In this document: piece after piece, positions 48,101 to 58,364 of the stretch
How positions within the stretch are numbered: the stretch's first letter is position 1
Layout of the letters: every line of letters begins with the position of its first letter
NCBI GenBank assembly: GCA_036785325.1
Contig: JAXIVH010000001.1
Location: 17,031,218 to 17,095,217, forward strand
DNA length: 64,000 bases
Direction: 5' to 3'
DNA from: Urophycis tenuis
Lineage: Eukaryota; Chordata; Actinopteri; Gadiformes; Phycidae
The notes under the pieces: model-generated
Databases searched by the model: none
Seen by the model: the letters and a program-made list of their open reading frames with translations, nothing else
Told to the model about the DNA's origin: nothing
Made by a program: the position numbers and the translations under genes

Positions 48101-51100
48101 TTAGTATTGATCGCCGTACTGCCGATCGTAGCCCATGTTGGCCACGTACTCCTCGGGCAGCATCTCGGGCTCCATGCTGTCCATGCCCATTTCTCCGGGG
48201 TAGCCGCACCGGTAGGGGATGTCCAGCTCTGCGGTTTGGGTTGCGGGGCACAGCACACAGGATTTTTTAGCTTCTCGGTGTGTGTGTGTGTTTTGTACAC
48301 AGCAGAGTAATCACACGCCTGCCCTTTCTTTGTGGGACACTGAAAATAGACTGCTAAGGTAGTGGTAAAAGGGCTGCCGATATTTGACCACGCACGCACA
48401 CACACGCACGCTACGCTGGCCTTTAAAGACTGGACTGTGGGGGTTTATGCACACATCATGACAAGAGGACAACCGTGCCTTCTCGAAATGCAATTTTACA
48501 GTGACTGATAGTTAACTAGCTTGGCTAACTTGGCTACCTGGCACTCAACACGGGGGGGGGGGGGGGGTGTAAAAGCCCAGCACAGTGCGGCGACACACCA
48601 GAGCGAGAGTAGCCTACAGCTGGCTACAAAGCAGCTTAGTGGCGGCTGTGTTCTGGACCTGTGGTCAAGTGACCCCTTGGTTGGCGGGTTATGAAAAGGG
48701 GAGGAGGAATTTGCCATATGGGCACATTTCAGTGGGTGAGTTACTCACCGTCTGCTGCATAGCCCGACTCCATGGGGACAGCGTTCTGGGCCTGCAGGAG
48801 GGGACACAAGAGGACAACACACGATTTACACACACGGAAACATAGGACCGTGAGGTCAATGGTGAGTCGGCACGCACGCCACTTCACCCTGCAATAGCTT
48901 TTTTCCTCAGTTAGCGGTCAATAGAGGCCTCAATAGGCCTATTAGAGGCCTCAATAGGGCTAGGCCGCACACGGGGTTGGGTTCGGACAAATACTTATAA
49001 ATATTATGCTCGGGTTCAGGTCAGGATCGGTCACATTTGAGCAATTCGATTTTTTTTTTTAAGTTACCCGCTTATTACCCGCTTATTAACCCGCTCAGAA
49101 AGAAAAGAAAAAAAAAAAGCTTGATGCCTGTCGGGCTCGGGTCCGGTTACTGATCTGTCGGACGCGGGCCGGGCTCGGACAGAAAATTCCGGCCCGATTC
49201 GCACTCCAACACACACACACACACACACACACACAGGAACTAAACCCGTTTTCGCCGGGCGTGTCTGCGAGGCGGGCAGCGCCGTAGCGTTGTGGGCGGA
49301 GACTCACCCTCTCCCAGGCCTCCGGGTCGTTCTTGAACAGGGAGTGCGTGAGCTCCACGGACACGCGCTTCTTGTAGTCCGTGTTCTTGTCCTCGGAGAT
49401 GCGGAACAGCACCGCAGCTGCGTAGGTGGCTGGGGGGACGCGGGGGACAAAGTACAACCTTTTAACTCACAATCATCAAGTTTATGTCACTTTAAGGGGG
49501 ATTAAGGGGAACATGTCTTTAATAAAAAAAAAAAAAAAAAAAATTTAAGCTAAACATTTCAAGAATACGCTATTTATAGTTCTAGATGAACGGGTCTTGG
49601 GCAGAGAACTGTAGCGCCCCAGCGGCTGCTCAGAACACAGTACGATGTTTGTTGACGCGTAGGTTTGCACCCACGAGGAATTTGTCTCTGGTGGTTCGTG
49701 CGCAGTAACAGTGAACCAGCACCAATCAACAATAACAATAGACAATACAAACAACAACAACAGCAGCACGATGGCGGGCCCCGGGATAGAGTAAAGAAGT
49801 ACGTTAACCCCCAAAGCTGGTGCGGGGGGGGGGGGGGCGGGCGGGCGGTGGTGGTGTGTTCGTGGCGTGTGTGTTAGCGCGGAGGGGGGGGGGGGGTCAT
49901 TGCATGGTGGCGTGTTCGTAGCGTGTGTGTTAGCGCGGAGGGGGGGGGGGTCGTTGCATGGTGGCGTGTTTTGTAGCGTGTGTGTGTTAGCGTGTGTGTG
50001 TGTGTGTGTGTATGGGGGGGGGGGGGGGGGTCATTGCATGGTGGCGTGTTCGTAGCGTGTTCGTAGCGTGTGTGTTAGCGTGCGCGCACGGGGGGGGGGG
50101 GGGGGTTATTGCTTGGCGGCGTGTTTGCGGCGTGTATGTTAGCTTGTGCACGGGGGGGGGGGGGGGGGGGGGGGGGGGTGGGGGGGGGGGGCTCATTGCG
50201 TGGCGGCGTGTTCGCGGCGGCGTGTGCGTTACCGATGCCCTCGTTGTTGGAGTGCAGCAGGTCCATCAGGGGAGCAGAGGCGCCCTCCGCGTCGATCAGG
50301 TCAGCGGACGGTTTGTCCAGCGCCAGCTCGCACAGGATGCCGGCCGCCACGCGCTTCACGTTGTCCACGGGCGAGTACAGGAGCTGTGGGGCACGCACAC
50401 GCACACACGCAAAAGAGAGGTTAGTCCCACGCACTCACTGGTCAGGCTTGCTTTGATGAACACATTAAAGGCATCAACACAAAAAGATAAAGACAAAGAT
50501 TTTCACTTGCCCTCGTGAGGGTCGAACAGACACTTTTCCCAGCCATGATGCCTCATGCTACCATGAGGCGTCATGCTACCATGAGGCGTCATGCTACCAT
50601 GAGGCGTCATGCTACCATGAGGCGTCATGCTACCATGAGGGGTCATGCTACCATGAGGCGTCATGCTACCATGAGGCGTCATGCTACCATGATGCCTCAT
50701 GCTACCATGATGCCTCATGCTACCATGAGGCGTCATGCTACCATGATGCCTCATGCTACCATGAGGCGTCATGCTACCATGAGGCGTCATGCTACCATGA
50801 GGCGTCATGCTACCATGATGCCTCATGCTACCATGATGCCTCATGCTACCATGAGGCGTCATGCTACCATGAGGCGTCATGCTACCATGAGGCGTCATGT
50901 GTGTATGGCACCGCTGGTAGACTGACCTCCAGTAGTGAAGGTCAGTCTACCTACTGTATGTAGCCCCCCCCGCGTGGACGTAAAGAGCAGCAGACTCTTA
51001 ATTAGCGTTACCAGTCACAGCCGGCCCACGACGGCCTGGCTGTGAAAAGGGCCCTGTCGTGGAAAGACCCGTGGTTCCCATGAACGGTGACTCCCCTCAC

Positions 51101-54100
51101 CTGTACAAAGACCCGCGGTTCCCATGAACAGTGACTCCCCTCACCTGTACAAAGACCCGCGGTTCCCATGAACAGTGACTCCCCTCACCTGTACAAAGAC
51201 CCGCGGTTCCCATGAACGGTGACTCCCCTCACCTGTACAAAGACCCGCGGGTTCCCATGAACAGTGACTCCCCTCACCTGTACAAAGACCCGTGGTTCCC
51301 ATGAACAGTGACTCCCCTCACCTGTACAAAGACCCGTGGTTCCCATGAACAGTGACTCCCCTCACCTGTACAAAGACCCGTGGTTCCCATGAACAGTGAC
51401 TCCCCTCACCTGTACAAAGACCCGTGGTTCCCATGAACAGTGACTCCCCTCACCTGTACAAAGACCCGCGGTTCCCATGAACAGTGACTCCCCTCACCTG
51501 TACAAACAGCGGGATGGTCTCCATGTTGGCGATCTCGCCGCGGCTGATGGGGTCCCGGGCCATGATGTGCAGAGCTCCCGTGCAGCCCTCCACGATCTCC
51601 TCCATGCGGACGCCATCCTGCGGCGGCGGGGGAGGGGAAACGACAACGTCATCCCACACGCACGTCGGCCAATCGCCCGGGCCCGCATCGCTGAATAACA
51701 AACCTCTTATTTTTTTTATCTTTTTGAGGTTGACGTTTACTATGCAGCTGGAATAAACTCCCTGAGGATTTAAGACTTGCCCCAACTCTGACCACTTTTA
51801 AAACAAGACTGAAGACTTTTATGTTTGCTTGTTTGTTTCTTTCTTTCTATTTTTTTAAAATTTTATTATTATCTCATTTTATTGTATGCCAATGTTTCTA
51901 CGTAAAACACTTTGAGCCTTGTGTATGAAAAGTGCTATATAAATAAAGTTGCCGTGCCTTGCCTACGTTTCTACTTACCTGTTTGTTTGTAGATTTAGCT
52001 GCAGCTTTTTTCCCCCGAATTTAAATTTATATGTAGCCTATTCAATTTGGATGACTTTCTGCTGTGTGACACCCTAACTTCCTCGTCTGGAACACAGGAA
52101 GCCCCTGCGATCCGGTGACGCACATTTCAGGTCATGCGTCACTGTGTCCCGTGGGCCGTGCCAGAGACCCCGCCGCCCCCCCCGACCCCCAGCCCCCACC
52201 CCGCGTGTACCTGGTACGTCTGCTGATTGGACGAGCCTCCTCTCTTCTGGGCGTCCTGGTGGGCCTTGATCAGCAGGTTGACCAGGCGGGGCGTGGCCCC
52301 CGCGTCCCTCAGGGGGGCCTGGTTCTCCGGGCACAGCGCCAGGTTGCGGATCAGGCCCACCACAGCCTGCAGGGGGGGGGGGGGGGGGGGGACCCACAGG
52401 GGCAGGGGGGACAGGGGGGGTTCAGAGGCTGTACTGTGCAGGGGGGGCAGCGGAGCGATCGTCACCCAGCAGCCTTTGCACTTTGGAAGGCGAGTGGATT
52501 GGCCTCCAAAGTATGGGTCATAAAAAAAAACTAAGTGTTGTTGCTCATGCGTCGTCCAAAGGTCACCGCTCTCGTCGCATTCAATTCCGTTTGCTTCGTA
52601 GCCTTGATTGCTGCGCTGCCCTGGAAGCTCTGAAGTGCAGCGTTTTATTGCGACTCCCGTTATCAACGTTGCCATGACGCAATTCAAAACACAGACACAC
52701 ACACACGCACGCACTCACACGCACACACAGACACACAGACACACACGCGCACGCACCTTGATGACGGGCCAGTAGTAGGGCTGGTTGAGCAGCTTGACGA
52801 TGGCGGGGATGCGTAGTGCATGCGCACGGCGTTCTGCGCCGTCTCGGCGTGCTGGTGGCGCGAGGTGAGGTGGCGCAGGGCGCACACGGCCGGCTCCGTC
52901 ACGTCCTCCTTCTCGCCGGCGCGCAGCACGGCGTGGATGAGCGCCTCCACGCCGTTGCTCTGGGTGACCAGCGTCTTGTTGTGGGCGTTGTTGCACGTGA
53001 GGTTGGACAGGATGCCCGTGGCGCACGTCAGCATGTTGATGTCGTCCGAGCTGAGCAGGCCCACCAGCACCTGCAGGAGGCTGTCCATCCCCTCCTGCAC
53101 ACAGAGGGGGGGCACACGGGAAACAGAAACCGTCACACACCAGAGGAGGAGGAGGAGAAAGAGGAGGAAGAGGAGGAAGAGAAGGAGGGAAGACAAGTAG
53201 AGGAGTAGGAGGGAGAGGAAGAGAAGGACGACAAGGAGAAGAGGAGGGAAGAGGAGGAGAGACAGAAGAGAAGGAGAGGAGGAGGAAGAGGAGTAGGAGG
53301 GAGAGGAGCAGGAACGGTGGCTCCCAGGAAGCACTTGCAGTCACTGCAGTACAGTGAACCGAGAGAGAGGTGTGTGTGTGTGTGTGTGTGTGTGGAGGGT
53401 GCGGGGGGCTGACCTGTTTTGTGGCAGCGTCTGACAGGTTCCTCAGGGTCCACAGGCAGTTCTGCATCAGGCGCTGGCTTGAGCCGGTCAGGTGTTTGCC
53501 CAAGGCCTGCATTCTATGATTGAATGATGGGTTCCATTTTCTTTCTCTACATATTTGTTCTGACAAATCCTGCTGCTGGATGCATGGGTCTGTAAGTGCG
53601 TAATTGCCATTTAACCGTTAAACTTACAGTTTTAAACTGTAAAATAATAAATCATGGGTTTAAAATCAACGCTGTGCATCAATCAATCCTGTCCCATACA
53701 CTTATTGAAATCCTCTCCAGATCAGTTCCTCCCACACCGAGCCAAACAGCAAATGAGCAAATGGCCGCTTGCGTACATTCTGCCAGAACACCGCTGGAGC
53801 CCAGAGTACAATCCACTGAATCCACTGTCAACACAGCCTCATCCGACTCCTCTCTGCCTCTCACCTGACTCCTCTCTTTTCTACCCCCCCCCCCGGAAAA
53901 AAAACTCAAAAGAAGAAGAAGAAAGGAGCTGGCACACCTGTGTGTGGCGGGCCCTCATGCACAGGTGTGCACTGCAGCTATAGCAGGGGAGGGGACTGGG
54001 AGGAGGAAGGAGGGGGAGACCACATACCTGCTTCCACAATGGCCGGCTTGTTGCTGGGGCACACAGAGAGGACTTTGAGCACGCGGCTGGTTGTCCAAAG

Positions 54101-57100
54101 CAGCTTCTCATAGTTGTAGCTCCTCATGATGTGAACGAGCCCCTCTGGGCCGTTGTTGGCCAGGATGATCAGCTGATGATGGGGAGATGGGAGAGAGAAA
54201 AAAGAAGAAAAAAAAAACAGGAACGTGGTGAAGTGCTTGTGGGGGTGTGTGGAAGAAGCGTCCTAAGATACCCTCAGAGATGATTAGTGAACCGGTATTT
54301 CCTCTCTGCACCATGGAAACGCACACGCACACACACACCCACACCCATTACACCATGCAAACAAACACACCCACAGGGCACCATTTGCATGCCCCACTCA
54401 GGCCAAAACGCCGTGACCGCTCTCACGGATAGAGCAGCAGCCTCGCCGCTCTATTGACATAGCAAACAAACAATACAGAGACGATTTCAAACTCAAACCT
54501 TCAATGAGTGTTGCTTGCGTAACGCGCCTTTCCTACACACAGTCTGTACCTCCCAAAAAATTTAACTAATTGGCGTGATACATGCTACATGAACAATACG
54601 TGTGATACATGAGCAATTTAGAGAGCCGTTAAGGGTGATGCACCTTTCTCAAGGATCCTTCTGTGCAAGCAAACTTTTCTGCCCAAACGCCCACCTCAAG
54701 ACCCCCCCCCCCCCCACACACACACACACACACGCACACGCACACACACGCACGCGCACACGCACGCACGCGCACACGCACGCACGCGCACACGCGCACA
54801 CACACAGACACACAGACACACAGACACACACACACACACACGGACGCACACACACACGGACACACACGCACACACGCACACACACACGCACACTCACACA
54901 CACACGGACACACACACACACACACCTTGCTCTCCTGGTTGCCGTAGGACAGCAGCTGCAGACAGTCGGTGGTGATGGCCAGGAACTTGGGGTTGCTCTT
55001 CTTCAGCAGCGGCACCATCCTCTGCAGGCCGTCGGCCAGGCGCACCGCCATCTTGGCGCCCTCCTGGTGCAGCAGCAGGTTGTGCAGCGTGGTGATGGCG
55101 TAGAACAGCACCGACTCCATGGGGGAGCTGAAAAGGGAAACGGCAGGAGAGCCCGGGGTCACAAACTGGGCCTCGGCGTCACCCAACTCATCCTCTGCCC
55201 TTCCAAGGGGATTTTTTTGACCTAACACATCGCGCATGCATTAAATTAAATTATTTATTCATCCTTTTTAGCACATCCGTCAGAAAGACCTGCGATGAAT
55301 AATTGAGGTAAGAAGGTTCCATTAGTTCATCCATCTGTCTGTCAATCTGTCTGTCGTCTGTCTGTCCATCCGCCTGTCCGCCCGTCCGTCCGTCAGTCCG
55401 TTCGTCCGCACGGCGGAGCCCTACCTGAGCATGCGCACCAGCGCCGGGATGCCGCCGGACTTGAAGATGGAGAGCAGGCCCTCCCTCTGGTGGGACAGGT
55501 TGTGCAGGATGCTGGCGGTGGCCCGGGCGGTCTCCATGTCGCTGGTGTTCTGCATGGCGCGCACCACCGCCGCCACCACCTGGGGCGACTGCATCAGGAC
55601 GCGGCAGGACGCCTCCTTGCGCGTCAGCTGGTTGACGATCAGCGCCGCTTTGTTGACCACCACCTGGGAGTGGGGGGGAGAGGTGGGCGGAGGGAGTGGG
55701 TGGGGGCGGGGGGGGCAAGAAGGAGCGTTCAAAACGGGAGGAATGCCGATGGAGCACAGGTACGGTGCAAGACCGGCGCAGAACCATGGGGGGTCGGGGG
55801 TTGGTTGGTTGCCGGTTCGAACCCCGACCAGTACGAACGGCTGAAGTGCCCTTGAGCAAGGCACCTAACCCCCTCACTGCTCCCCCGAGCGCCGCTGTTG
55901 GCAGCTCACTGCCTCGGGATTAGTGTGTGTTTCACCTCACTGTGTGTGCCTCACCATCATTGTGTGCTGAGTGTATTTCCACTAATTCACGATTGGGTTA
56001 AATTGCAGAGACCAAATTTCCCTCACGGGATCAAAAGAGTAATTCTAAGAAGTCTAAGAATGCCGATGGAGCACAGGTACGGTGCGAGACCTCTGCAGAA
56101 CCAAAGGGGGGGGGGGGGGGTGGTCAGGGTCCGGGTCGTCGGCGGGGAGACCGGGTCATCTCACCTGGTCCTCGTCGTTCAGCAGCTTGGTGAGCTCGGG
56201 CACGGCGCGTGTGGCCAGCTCGGCGTCGTCCTGGTAGTTGATCAGGTGGATGATGGCGTTCTTCAGCATCTGCGAGGGCTCGGCGAGCTTCTGCACGTTG
56301 GTCATCTGGGTGGGGTCCGTCTGCGTGGACAGGATGGAGATGCCCTATCTGGGTGGGGTCCGTCTGCGTGGACAGGATGGAGATGCCCTCGGGCAGCGTC
56401 TCGGGGTACATGGCGGCCCGCACGCGCTGGGCCCGGGTCAGGGTGCCATGGTCCCCCAGGTCTGGAGGGAGAGGAGAGAGGAGAGAGGATAGAAGAGAGA
56501 GAGGAGAGGGGAGAGAGAGAAGAGAGAGAAGAGAGAGAAGAGAAGAGAGAAGAGAGAAGAGAGAAGAGAGAGGAGAGAAGAGAGAAGAGAGAAGAGAGAA
56601 GAGAGAAGAGAGAAGAGAGAGAAGAGAGGGGAGAGGGGAGAGGGGAGAGGGGAGAGGGGAGAGAGAAGAGAGAGGAGAGAGAGGAGAGAGAAGAGAGAGG
56701 AGAGAGAGGAGAGAGAGGAGAGAGAGGAGAGAGGAGAGAGAGGAGAGAGAGGAGAGAGAGGAGAGGAGAGGAGAGAGGAGAGAGAGGAGAGAGAGGAGAG
56801 AGAAGAGAGGAGAGAGGAGAGAGGAGAGGAGAGAGGAGAGGGGGAGAGGGGAGAGAGAAGATAGAAGAGAGAGAAGATAGAAGAGAAGAGAAGATAGAAG
56901 ATAGAAGAGAGAAAAGAGAAGAGAGAAGAGAGAGGAGAGAAGAGAGAAGAGAAGGAGAGAGAGAAGAGAGAGAAGAGAGAGAAGAGAGGAAAGAGAAGAG
57001 AGAAGAGAGAGGAGAGAAGAGAGGGATCACAGCTTGCCCTTGTGGTCTGGTTGTGTGTTCAAACAGCCTTTAAAAAAAAAGACTAAACAGGGCAGTGGGA

Positions 57101-57689
57101 ACAGTGTCCACCGTACCGTTTAATCCGCATCATGTTTCTGTTCTGTTCTGTCGTTTCTCTCATGGGGAGAAAGTCTTATAAGCTGTCCCTCGGCTGCACT
57201 TTATTTCCATGTTTCCATCCCAGTATGTGCTCTCATTGTAATTCTTCCATTGTGCAAATACATAACCCAAACTAATATATATATATATATAATATAATTC
57301 AATAAAACCATTTAACAAAAATAACGTTATTAAAACAAAGTCACGGCGCAGATGCAGACCAAAGCGCTGGGAGTCGCAAGAATCTTCAGAAACCCAAAAC
57401 CCCCAAAACGTCGGAGCGTCTACGGTAGACGCCCCCATCATCAACCGAACGGCGTGTGCGGTTCACGGCGTCTTAACGCGCACGCGGACACGAGCGCACC
57501 GTGTGTGTGTGCCTGCCTACCTTCGTCTCCCGACATGGTGGTGGTGGTGGTGACGGTGTAGTGCTTGGACGTGTAGTCGGCGCCGTCGTCGGTCCGCACC
57601 GTGTTGGCGCCCGACTGGATGCCGGAGTCCGTGCCGTAGTAGGAGTGCTGCCACTCCTCCACCATCACCCTGCCATCCGCTTCAGCCAA
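48101..57689 (-). CDS. jup: Junction plakoglobin (gamma-catenin), about 14 coding exons, frame broken at three places
   Basis: Armadillo-repeat protein of desmosomes and adherens junctions, binding cadherin tails and desmoplakin or alpha-catenin. Exons in order: 57689-57521, 56461-56165, 55663-55425, 55127-54926, 54172-54028, about 53513-53414, 53094-52757, 52366-52211, 51617-51498, 50383-50233, 49429-49308, 48791-48749, 48229-48101. The N-terminal exon has the beta-TrCP-type degron DSGIQS after EEWQHSYYGT. Twelve armadillo repeats follow; NQPYYWPVIK and ALCPENQAPLRDAG and the short C-terminus ending DRQYGDQY point to plakoglobin, not beta-catenin. Remembered human CTNNB1 exon sizes (254, 239, 202, 145, 104, 339, 120, 151, 122) match except where lesions are seen: exon 56461 is 297 (43-bp tandem duplication at 56304-56389), exon 53513 is about 100 (4 bp short at its acceptor), exon 53094 is 338 (one G missing near 52812). 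The initiator is uncertain: in-frame ATG at 57665, or an upstream exon at 58352. Confidence 0.92.
49800..50230. repeat. Poly-G/GTGTTAGCG minisatellite at a jup 5' splice site
   Basis: About six units, each with a G9-G30 run followed by TCATTGCATGGTGGCGTGTT-type sequence and GTGTGTTAGCG. The last unit ends in GTGTGCGTTACCG, which on the minus strand is the donor of the jup exon 50383-50233 (CG|GTAACG). Other units carry CG|CTAACA at this place, i.e. copies with a dead donor. Confidence 0.85.
50544..50905. repeat. 18-bp satellite, about 20 units, in jup intron
   Basis: Unit CATGCTACCATGAGGCGT with GATGCC and GGGGTC variants. Open on both strands because 18 is a multiple of three and the unit has no stop; not coding. 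Confidence 0.95.
51063..51503. repeat. 44-bp minisatellite, ten units, containing copies of a jup splice donor
   Basis: Units start at 51063, 51107, 51151, 51195, 51239, 51284, 51328, 51372, 51416 and 51460; one has an extra base. The tenth runs into the jup exon 51617-51498. In gene orientation every unit contains TTTGTACAG|GTGAGGGGAG, the last nine exon bases plus the donor. Confidence 0.95.
51706..51957 (+). mobile_element. L2-type LINE 3' fragment in jup intron
   Basis: Plus-strand reading gives WNKLPEDLRLAPTLTTFKTR and LKTFMF, the C-terminal motif of L2-clade ORF2, followed by the tail CACTTTGAGCCTTGTG and GTGCTATATAAATAAA. It is inserted antisense to jup. Confidence 0.8.
54710..54925. 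repeat. CA/CGCA repeat starting at a jup 5' splice site
   Basis: In gene orientation the exon 55127-54926 ends AAG and the intron begins directly GTGTGTGTGTGTGTGTCC, so the donor itself is the first unit of a 215-bp GT-rich array. Confidence 0.95.
55741..56107 (+). mobile_element. Fish SINE copy flanked by about 50-bp direct repeats
   Basis: The SINE body with B box GGTTCGAACCCC and the text AGTGCCCTTGAGCAAGGCAC to TTTCCCTCACGGGATCAAAA spans about 55809-56047. It lacks most of the tRNA A-box half. On both sides lies the same about 50-bp intron sequence beginning GAATGCCGATGGAGCACAGG (55741 and 56058), roughly 88 percent identical by eye. Confidence 0.8.
56465..57025. repeat. 560-bp polypurine (GA)n/GGAGA tract against a jup acceptor
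   Basis: Almost pure purine on the plus strand, hence a pure polypyrimidine tract on the coding strand directly preceding the acceptor of the exon at 56461. It can be read open on both strands for more than 170 codons but is low complexity. Confidence 0.95.
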
Positions 57690-57806
57690 CTGGCGGGGAG
57701 AGAAACGACACAGGAGTCAAGACACGCTCGTTGGGCCCACTGCGGTGGTGGAAAAAGCCCCCGTTTCCCCCGAGAGTCCACGGTGATAAAATGGGTTGGG
57801 GGGGGG

Positions 57807-58085
57807 GGCAGCCGCGGCCTACTGGTTAGGGCTTCGGACTTGTAACCGGAGGGTTGCCGGTTCGAACCCCGACCAGTACGAACGGCTGAAGTGCCTGTGA
57901 GCAAGGCACCTAACCCCTCACTGCTCCCCCGAGCGCCGCTGTTGGCAGCTCACTGCCTCGGGATTAGTGTGTGCTTCACCTCACTGTGTGCCTCACCATC
58001 ACTGTGTGCTGAGTGTATTTCCACTAATTCACGATTGGGTTAAATGCAGAGACCAAATTTCCCTCACGGGATCAAAAGAGTAACT
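57807..58085 (+). mobile_element. tRNA-derived fish SINE, full-length copy
   Basis: It starts GGCAGCCGCGGCCTACTGGT (A-box region TACTGGTTAGGGC) with B box GGTTCGAACCCC, then the same body and tail as the copy at 55809-56047 (GAGCAAGGCACCTAACCCCT, ending GGGATCAAAAGAGTA). Both copies sit in jup 5' introns, plus-oriented and therefore antisense to the gene. Confidence 0.85.
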
Positions 58086-58351
58086 CTTCTTCAACTAAAC
58101 AACCGCAAATTAACATGACAACAAAAATAAAAATCTCATTCTAGTTTTTAACAATAGGGTAATGTTGGACAGAGGAGTGGGGCCGCGTGTAACCTCGAGA
58201 CTCCTATTCTACAGTCTGCACAGACGTAGACAAATGTGAGGCTAACCCCAATTGGGGAACTCAATTGGGAAGAGGAACAAAAAAAACAAAACATGAACAA
58301 CTCTTTGGCGAAGAAGACAGGACAGGACAGACAGGCCGCCTCCTCGCTTAC

Positions 58352-58364
58352 TTTTCATCGACAT
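58352..58364 (-). CDS. jup: Possible first coding exon of jup
   Basis: On the minus strand ATGTCGATGAAAA is followed by a good donor (GTAAGC) in phase 1. Spliced to the first AG of the next exon (57689) it would be out of frame. Spliced to an AG ten bases further in (start 57679) it would read MSMKTDGRVMVEEW, which resembles the plakoglobin N-terminus. This is inference from phase and resemblance only; it may equally be 5'UTR. Confidence 0.35.

Noticed and set aside
50503..50925. 18-bp regular repeats, open on both strands, CRISPR-like at a glance
   Set aside because: The units are directly tandem with no spacers and lie in a vertebrate intron; it is a simple satellite.
51063..51503. 44-bp direct repeats as possible CRISPR array or integron
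   Set aside because: No unique spacers; vertebrate context; the unit is derived from the jup exon-intron border.
52684..53566. Two overlapping long minus frames taken as separate genes
   Set aside because: They are the two halves of one jup exon separated by a one-base deletion, plus intron read-through.
56302..57073. Long GERERE/SLSLS frames on both strands
   Set aside because: Low-complexity translation of the polypurine tract; only the jup exon at 56165-56461 is coding.
48101..57689. Beta-catenin (ctnnb1) instead of plakoglobin
   Set aside because: Armadillo repeats are shared, but the C-terminus lacks the long beta-catenin transactivation tail and ends soon after the last repeat; repeats 10-12 match plakoglobin better.
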